64,000 nucleotides of DNA from SVEL01 sp045123575 (lineage in GTDB: Bacteria; Bacillota; Clostridia; Lachnospirales; Lachnospiraceae). Positions 58,675-64,000 of the stretch are shown one piece after another. Both the position numbers and the translations under genes were made by a program. The notes beneath the pieces are model-generated. The model ran no database searches. It was given only the letters and a program-made list of their open reading frames with translations, and was not told the origin of the DNA. The stretch lies in contig JBGVKG010000036.1 in assembly GCA_045123575.1 (NCBI GenBank), positions 1 through 64,000 on the forward strand. The letters are read 5' to 3'. Each line of letters begins with the position of its first letter. Position 1 is the first letter of the stretch.

Positions 58675-59547
58675 TCTTTCCTCCAGCGGAGAACGATAAC
58701 CTTGTCCAACGATTTCATTTGCCGATGTAACAATAATGAAGGCATTTAAATCAATTTCCTTTATCATATCCTCTACCTTTGGAAGCATTTGTTTCTTTAT
58801 AGCACACATAATAACCTTTTTATTTTTTTCGCTGTAACCACCTACTCCATGCAGATATGTCATACCAGTATCTATATCATTTAAAAGACGTTCTGCGATT
58901 TCATTTTCCTTATCACTTATGATAATGAGTAATTTAGCTTCCTGTGTACCATATAAAACCAAGTCAAATACCTTACCTGTCAAGAATACACATATCGCTG
59001 CGTAAAGAGCAACCTCTACATCCTTAAATGCTATTGCCGACGCAGCTACTACAACTGAATCTATGGTCATAAATAAGCTACCGGTTTCTACATGTGGGAA
59101 TCTAAGTTTTAAAAGTCTTGCAACAATATCAGTACCACCAGTTGTTGCTCCTGCCTTAAATATAAAACCTAAGCTTATACCTATAAGTGCTCCACCTACA
59201 ATAGCGCATAATATTCTATCATCTGCTATAGCACCAATAGGCGCAAGTACATCTATAAATATTGAACCCAAAGTAGTTGCTACTATAGTTGATACAAAGA
59301 ACTTTAAGCCAAATTTCCATATGCCAAGTATCATTAGCGGTATATTTATTATCAAAGTCATCATACCCGTTGAAAAACTAGTATAATGGTTAATAATAAT
59401 GGCCAAACCAGATACTCCTCCTGGCGCCAATTTATTAGGATCTAGAAATAAACTTATTGCTACAGCATATATAAATGCACCTATTGTTATAAGTGCATAC
59501 TGATACACAAATCTTAATATTGGGAATTTTATCTGCGACATTGTCAT
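58669..59547 (-). CDS. YitT family membrane protein (DUF2179)
   Basis: 292 residues. Five to six membrane segments (about 10-190) with the family repeats NKLAPGGVSGLAIIINHYTSFSTGMMTLIINIPLM and FIFKAGATTGGTDIVARLL, then the cytoplasmic DUF2179 domain (about 205-290, KLLIIISDKENEIAERLLNDIDTGMTYLHGVGGYSEKNKKVIMCAIKK...ITSANEIVGQGY). Function is not established; a transporter is often assumed. The final codons (EERI-stop) run into the right end of the foldback element, whose terminator-like hairpin follows at once. Confidence 0.93.
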   Translation of the reverse strand: MTMSQIKFPILRFVYQYALITIGAFIYAVAISLFLDPNKLAPGGVSGLAIIINHYTSFSTGMMTLIINIPLMILGIWKFGLKFFVSTIVATTLGSIFIDVLAPIGAIADDRILCAIVGGALIGISLGFIFKAGATTGGTDIVARLLKLRFPHVETGSLFMTIDSVVVAASAIAFKDVEVALYAAICVFLTGKVFDLVLYGTQEAKLLIIISDKENEIAERLLNDIDTGMTYLHGVGGYSEKNKKVIMCAIKKQMLPKVEDMIKEIDLNAFIIVTSANEIVGQGYRSPLEERI

Positions 59548-59574
59548 TTTTACTACCTATTTTCCTTTCAATCT

Positions 59575-60261
59575 TTACTTATCTAACGTAATATTTCCAA
59601 ACTTAACCTTATCCCATAGCTTTTCGTTAACACTAATGCTATATTGCTCCCGCAACTTTTCATAATAGGTCCCCTTTAATTCCAATTCCTCATTAGTATA
59701 ACCGTTCTCAGATAACATATTTACATATTTAGATGCAATATACAGTTTTTCTTCTATATAATATAAAACATCTATCGTAAAGTCTGATACCTGAAGCCAC
59801 TTAGCTGATGCGTTCTCTAGAATAGTTTTTGCATCCTTTTTAGCCATCTGCCTTTCTTCCTCTGTAAGCTCAACTCCAGCTTTTAATGCCTCTATATAAT
59901 ATATGTTATCCCTTACACAAGAATCAAATGCCAACTCCTTCGCATATTGTCTCATAGTATACGTTCCTTTTCGCTTAACTCTCCAATATGCATCTGGATT
60001 ATCACTGTTATACTGTATCGCCATCTCATGTATATCACCTTCTACATTTATAACGTAGTATGTCATCTCCTGAAGGTCAATAGTTATCGTATGCTTTGAC
60101 TGTTTCCCTTCACTGATTGTAAACACTTTCTCTTCCAAATGTTCCTCATAGACAAACGGCTCATTCTTATGAGAGTAATACACAAAAAGAAAAGCTATAA
60201 CTGTTACAATTATAACTACCAAACATATAGCTTTTATAATGTTGTCAACTTTCTCGCTCAT
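59575..60261 (-). CDS. Membrane-anchored protein of unknown function, SurA-N/PPIase-like helices
   Basis: 228 residues. One N-terminal membrane segment (AICLVVIIVTVIAFLFVYY), then an outward domain. The part VINVEGDIHEMAIQYNSDN...YTMRQYAKELAFDSCVRDNIYYIEALKAGVELTEEERQMAKKDAKTIL looks like the SurA/PrsA N-terminal helical chaperone region (a recurring AGVELTEEE pattern), but no rotamase domain follows. I do not recognise a specific family. GGAGG precedes the ATG; yitT follows 27 bp later, so they are probably co-transcribed. Confidence 0.7.
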   Translation of the reverse strand: MSEKVDNIIKAICLVVIIVTVIAFLFVYYSHKNEPFVYEEHLEEKVFTISEGKQSKHTITIDLQEMTYYVINVEGDIHEMAIQYNSDNPDAYWRVKRKGTYTMRQYAKELAFDSCVRDNIYYIEALKAGVELTEEERQMAKKDAKTILENASAKWLQVSDFTIDVLYYIEEKLYIASKYVNMLSENGYTNEELELKGTYYEKLREQYSISVNEKLWDKVKFGNITLDK

Positions 60262-60399
60262 ACATTACCTCCGCTTATTCCATAAGCTTTATTATTATAC
60301 ATCTATTTTTTTACAATCTCAAACACTTCCATTACCCTATTAAAGCATTCACGCAACATACTTTTTCCTCATATTTTTATTAAAATAGTACTTTTTTCC

Positions 60400-60428
60400 T
60401 TGCCAAGAACTACAAAATCTAATATAAT
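60400..60428 (+). promoter_or_regulatory. Promoter of the HD-domain gene
   Basis: TTGCCA (60400-60405), 17 bp, TATAAT (60423-60428), 41 bp upstream of the ATG. Confidence 0.7.
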
Positions 60429-60469
60429 TAACTAAGATATTACGGTTAAGAAGAAACGGGAGGTGTGTG

Positions 60470-61558
60470 ATGCGCTTCGTTAAAATTGATGACATCAAAG
60501 AGGGGCAACGATTAGCTAAACCGATATATAACAGTGACGGTGTATTATTATATGGACGTGGAACCGTTATAAATGACCTTGCGCTATGCCATATCAAGAA
60601 TATGACAGCCTATGGTTTTTATATATTAGATCCAACAGAACCATTACCAGATATGACGGAAGCCGAGATGGAATTTGAACGTTTTCAAACGATGGCATGT
60701 GCAACTATAAGAAATGAGTTGCCATATATTATAGCTGGAGATGATTCTAAACCACTAGCAGAATTAGTTAAAGAAATTGTTGATAACTATGGTAGCTTAC
60801 CTGGTAAGATAACATTTTTGCAGACCATAAGAAATCCTGATGATAATATATATAAGCATTGTCTTAATGTGGCTATGTTGTGTGCTCTTATATCCAATAA
60901 GCTTAACCTTGACAAAAAAGAACAGACTTACTTGGTAATGGCTGCATTCTATCATGACTTAGGAAAGTTTATTGCACCTAGCGCTCTTATCAATAAACCT
61001 GATAAGCTTACTATCGACGAGTTACAAACTGTACGAAATGCAGAGCTACAAGGATTTGAAATCGTTAGAAACAGTTTCAAACTGCCATCAGGTGTTAAAA
61101 GATATATATCGCAGCTCAAGATAGAGCTTGTAAATAAAATGTCAGTATATACAAAACAACCACAGACTCTCCTTTTAGGAACTAAGATATTGCAAGTGGC
61201 GGATATGTATGACATCTTGACAGCTATGCGTGTATATAAAGAGCCAACCTCCGAGTATGCCGCTATACAGACTTTGTTAGAACAGGAAGATATTTTTGAT
61301 GAAAATATTGTTAACGCTCTTATAAATAGCATTAACATATTACCGGCTGGATGTTGCGTAGAATTAACAAATAGCGAGAAGGGACTTGTACTTTCTGAGA
61401 GTCCATACTATCCTCTTCGTCCATCTATCTTGGTATTCGCAACTAACCAGATATATGATTTGAGTAACAAAAAAATTTATGAAACTATAAGAATCAAAGA
61501 TATATTAAAGACAATGGATAATCGTTTCCAGATGAGTACGCTTAATTCCAACACATAA
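60470..61558 (+). CDS. Degenerate HD-GYP-type protein
   Basis: 362 residues. An N-terminal DUF3391-like stretch (RFVKIDDIKEGQRLAKPIYNSDGVLLYGRGTVIND) precedes an HD domain (about 130-320): YKHCLNVAMLCALISNKL, FYHDLGKFIAPSALINKPDKLT and VADMYDILTAMR. The HD pair and the last aspartate are kept, but the positions that give HPxxG, HHE and DGxGYP in active c-di-GMP phosphodiesterases read QGFEI and KLPSGVKRYISQ. Catalysis is therefore doubtful; c-di-GMP binding or signalling is possible. ATG 60470 has GGGAGG 6 nt upstream; the GTG just before it is too close. Confidence 0.85.
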   Translation: MRFVKIDDIKEGQRLAKPIYNSDGVLLYGRGTVINDLALCHIKNMTAYGFYILDPTEPLPDMTEAEMEFERFQTMACATIRNELPYIIAGDDSKPLAELVKEIVDNYGSLPGKITFLQTIRNPDDNIYKHCLNVAMLCALISNKLNLDKKEQTYLVMAAFYHDLGKFIAPSALINKPDKLTIDELQTVRNAELQGFEIVRNSFKLPSGVKRYISQLKIELVNKMSVYTKQPQTLLLGTKILQVADMYDILTAMRVYKEPTSEYAAIQTLLEQEDIFDENIVNALINSINILPAGCCVELTNSEKGLVLSESPYYPLRPSILVFATNQIYDLSNKKIYETIRIKDILKTMDNRFQMSTLNSNT

Positions 61559-61600
61559 TTTGCTTTTGATTTTTTCATTATATTTTTTTCCTTTCCAAAA

Positions 61601-61631
61601 GAGCCCCGAAGGTTAAAAACCTTCAGGGCTC
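61601..61631. terminator. Bidirectional terminator between the HD gene and the MFS gene
   Basis: GAGCCC-C-GAAGGTT-AAA-AACCTTC-A-GGGCTC, followed by CTTTGTTTTG on the plus strand and TTTTGG on the minus strand. It serves two convergent genes. Confidence 0.9.
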
Positions 61632-61643
61632 CTTTGTTTTGTA

Positions 61644-62939
61644 TTATTTTGAAGCTTCTATTTTTGCTTTCTCTTCTTCTGACTTTGGCTTGCCAATCAA
61701 CACAAAGCTGATAAGCAAAGCTACTAAGTACAATGCTACTATTGCTATTAAAACAGCCTGGTAACCTGTTGGATTTACAGTCTTTCCACCAATCACAACC
61801 TCTTCACCAAAAGTATCAACTATCAAATTTGATAAGTTGTTTCCTGTAAGACCTGCAAATGCCCATGCAGAAAGTGCAATTCCGTGAATAGCGCTGATTG
61901 CTTTCATACCGTAATGGTCTGAAAGAAGTGTAGGAAGATTACTAAATCCTCCACCGTAGCCTGCATTAACAACAAGCAACAAGATAACAACTACAACTAA
62001 ATTCTTCGATGTTATACCCTGTGTAACAATAGCTAATCCAGTTGCTGCAATAGATAAAATCAACATAATCTTATACATTGAATTACGATCCTTCATCTTG
62101 TCAGCCCATGCAGAAAATCCTAAACGTCCTCCAGCATTTGCTATAGCTGTAACTGAACCAATTGTACTTGCAACCATTGTTGTAAAACCAACTGCTGTAA
62201 GTATTGACTTCTCCTGAGAGATAAGCATAAGTCCACATGTAATATTGATGTAGAATACAAGCCATATCCCAATAAATGTCTTGTTCTTTATGTAACTAAG
62301 AGCTCCTTCGCCCTTCTTAGCTGGTTCCTCATGCCATCCTTCTGGCTTCGCAAGTAAAAGATGTCCAACAAACATCATTACAAAATAAACAGCACCTAAA
62401 ATATAAAACATATATACAAGGCCTACTGACTCAAGAAGTGCCGACATAATTGGTGTTGCAATAGCTTTTGCTGCACCAAATCCTGCAACAGCAAGACCAG
62501 TTGCAAGTCCCTTGTTATCCTTAAACCACAACATAAGTGTCTTTACTGGTGAGAGATAACCTGTACCAAGTCCAATACCCATTATAAATCCATAGAATAT
62601 ATATAATCCGATAAGTGAAGCTATTGAGCCAATGGTATCTGATATAGATATCACAAATCCTGTTCCTATCATACCTACTGCAAAACATATAGTTGCAATA
62701 AGTGATGATCTATGTATATTTTTCTCAACAACGCTTCCTAAAAATGCAGCCGACATACCTAAGAAGAAAATCGCAAAACTAAATGCCCATTCAACTGCAC
62801 CCTTTCCTTCTACACCTAAGCCAATTGCCTCAGCAATATCCTTGCTAAAATACGACCAACATTAAACTGTACCTATACTACAGTGGAGTAATAACGCTGG
62901 AATAGCAGCACGTATCCACTTATTCTGAATGTTTTACAT
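61644..62939 (-). pseudogene. OFA-family MFS transporter with two early TAA codons
   Basis: Oxalate/formate-antiporter-type major facilitator. Read in one frame from ATG 62939 the product would be about 431 residues, the normal length, and GGAGATC lies 4 nt upstream. But codon 2 is TAA (62936-62934) and codon 26 is TAA (62864-62862). Between and after them the frame is clean and family-like: NIQNKWIRAAIPALLLHCSIGTV-stop-CWSYFSKDIAEAIGLG, then 370 codons without a stop from MSAAFLG to the end, with about 12 membrane segments in all. Homologues usually have a tyrosine at the second stop (IGTVYCW). Re-initiation at the internal ATG 62756 would lose the first helices and has a poor ribosome binding site. 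Substrate unknown. Confidence 0.8.
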
Positions 62940-63004
62940 AAATGATCTCCGTATAATCACCAAATCGTGGCCTCATACTAGACTGCGATTATATCATATA
63001 GTCT

Positions 63005-63033
63005 AATGGCGGGCAGATTAACTGCCCACCATT
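63005..63033 (-). terminator. Hairpin after rpoC
   Basis: AATGGCGGGCAG (63005-63016) pairs with CTGCCCACCATT (63022-63033, one mismatch). The T-run that should follow on the minus strand is weak (AGACTATATGATATAATC), so termination may be incomplete and readthrough into the MFS gene is possible. Confidence 0.5.
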
Positions 63034-63063
63034 CTATATTGCTTTAGAATACTAATCTTAGAT

Positions 63064-64000
63064 TTAGTTTTCCTCTACTACTGTAACATCCTCAGATGCA
63101 TCAACATTTGTCTCAAGCTCGTCTGCTGCATCTCCAACCATTGTCTCGTTTACAGCATCTTCCTCTACTATCGACTCAACGTTCATAACATTATCTGTAT
63201 CAAGCTTAACTGAACGGTATCTCTTCATACCTGTACCAGCTGGAATCAACTTACCGATAAGAACGTTTTCCTTAAGACCGATAAGTGGATCAACCTTACC
63301 ATTGATAGCAGCCTCTGTAAGAACCTTAGTTGTCTCCTGGAATGAAGCGGCAGAAAGGAATGAGTTAGTAGCAAGAGATGCCTTTGTAATACCAAGCATT
63401 ACCTGCTTACCTTCTGCTGGAGTCTTACCCTCAGCAACAAGCTTCTCATTAACCTCATTGAAATCAAGTACATCTACAGATGTGCCTGCGAGGAAGTCTG
63501 TGTCACCACTAGTCTCAACCTTAATCTTTCTAAGCATCTGACGAACGATAACCTCGATATGCTTATCGTTAATCTCAACACCCTGAAGACGGTAAACTCT
63601 CTGAACTTCCTGGATCATGTAATCCTGAACTGCACGAACACCCTTAATCTTAAGAATATCGTGTGGATTTACAGAACCCTCTGTAAGCTCATCACCAGCC
63701 TCAAGTGTAACGCCGTCCTGAATCTTAATTCTAGAACCATAAGGAATAAGGTATGCCTTCTCCTCACCAGTTTCCTGATTTGTAACTACGATTTCTCTCT
63801 TTTTCTTTGTATCTCTAATCTCAGCCTTACCACCAAACTCTGTGATAATAGCAAGACCCTTTGGCTTTCTTGCCTCGAAGAGCTCTTCTACTCTTGGAAG
63901 ACCCTGTGTGATATCGCCACCGGCAACACCACCAGTATGGAATGTTCTCATAGTAAGCTGTGTACCAGGCTCACCGATTGACTGAGCAGCGATAATACCA
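63064..64000 (-). CDS. rpoC: RNA polymerase beta-prime subunit, C-terminal part (5' end outside window)
   Basis: About 312 codons of the C-terminal end of beta-prime, open to the window edge. AAQSIGEPGTQLTMRTFHTGGVAGGDITQGLPRVEELFEARKPKG is the universally conserved region near the trigger-loop hinge; IQEVQRVYRLQGVEINDKHIEVIVRQML and TKASLATNSFLSAASFQETTKVLTEAAINGKVDPLIGLKENVLIGKLIPAGTGM follow. An acidic tail (DELETNVDASEDVTVVEEN) ends it. Confidence 0.98.
   Translation of the reverse strand, partial: GIIAAQSIGEPGTQLTMRTFHTGGVAGGDITQGLPRVEELFEARKPKGLAIITEFGGKAEIRDTKKKREIVVTNQETGEEKAYLIPYGSRIKIQDGVTLEAGDELTEGSVNPHDILKIKGVRAVQDYMIQEVQRVYRLQGVEINDKHIEVIVRQMLRKIKVETSGDTDFLAGTSVDVLDFNEVNEKLVAEGKTPAEGKQVMLGITKASLATNSFLSAASFQETTKVLTEAAINGKVDPLIGLKENVLIGKLIPAGTGMKRYRSVKLDTDNVMNVESIVEEDAVNETMVGDAADELETNVDASEDVTVVEEN

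Noticed and set aside
63064..63951. A free-standing 295-codon gene at the right edge
   Set aside because: The reading frame continues without a stop to the window end; it is the C-terminal part of rpoC and the Met is internal.

Overview
The window looks like an AT-rich chromosomal stretch of a Bacillota (Firmicutes) bacterium, most likely in the Lachnospiraceae. I base this on gene order and sequence style: a full S10-spc-alpha ribosomal supercluster ending in a YbjQ-family gene, ecfA-ecfA-ecfT, truA and rplM-rpsI; a zinc-ribbon (CxxC) S14; an S4-type adenylate kinase lid; a lysine-rich insertion in L17; strong sigma-A type promoters (TTGACA-17-TATAAT); AGGAGG ribosome binding sites; LtaS-like enzymes; and a pectin/uronate catabolic operon. 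I cannot name a genus. No rRNA, tRNA, CRISPR array, insertion sequence or prophage was seen.

Layout. 1-2210: 5' two thirds of carB (minus). 2341-4983: dtd, divergent from a CARF-like DUF1887 nuclease gene and degV, with face-to-face promoters sharing one -10 region. 5093-12059: a membrane glycosyltransferase (plus), two LtaS/alkaline-phosphatase-superfamily phosphotransferases and a dCACHE-GGDEF cyclase (minus), probably one surface-polymer locus under c-di-GMP influence. 12176-19660: an NSS amino-acid symporter; a PadR/HAAS/hydrolase operon with an operator inside a consensus promoter; an amino-acid ABC transporter whose binding-protein halves are in swapped order; an AAA-DUF234 ATPase. 19784-20236: a tandem array of terminator-like repeats.

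20267-42798: ribosomal and transcription genes, nearly all minus: rpsI, rplM, a MIF-like gene, truA, ecfT, ecfAA, ybjQ, then (read backwards) rplQ, rpoA, rpsD, rpsK, rpsM, rpmJ, infA, map, adk, secY, rplO ... rpsJ. The coding order is canonical but several intergenic gaps are unusually long and filled with stem-in-stem RNA elements sharing a conserved internal loop. 43134-44731: a zinc-ribbon membrane protein and a methyltransferase (plus). 44852-46838: GNAT-HAD fusion and lgt. 46965-52877: uxuA-uxuB-eda-kdgK-uxaC, which converts glucuronate/fructuronate to pyruvate and glyceraldehyde-3-P via KDG. 53324-57925: tuf, fusA, rpsG, rpsL. 58065-58674: a non-coding imperfect foldback of about 610 bp. 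58669-60261: a YitT-family gene and a membrane-anchored unknown. 60470-61558: a degenerate HD-GYP protein. 61644-62939: an OFA-type MFS gene with two early TAA codons. 63064-64000: 3' end of rpoC.

The most unusual items are the 610-bp foldback, the GAAG/GAA stem-in-stem element family in ribosomal-protein mRNAs, the permuted binding-protein/permease fusion, the orphan CARF nuclease with an altered catalytic motif, the terminator that doubles as the coding end of two convergent genes, and the double-nonsense MFS gene.
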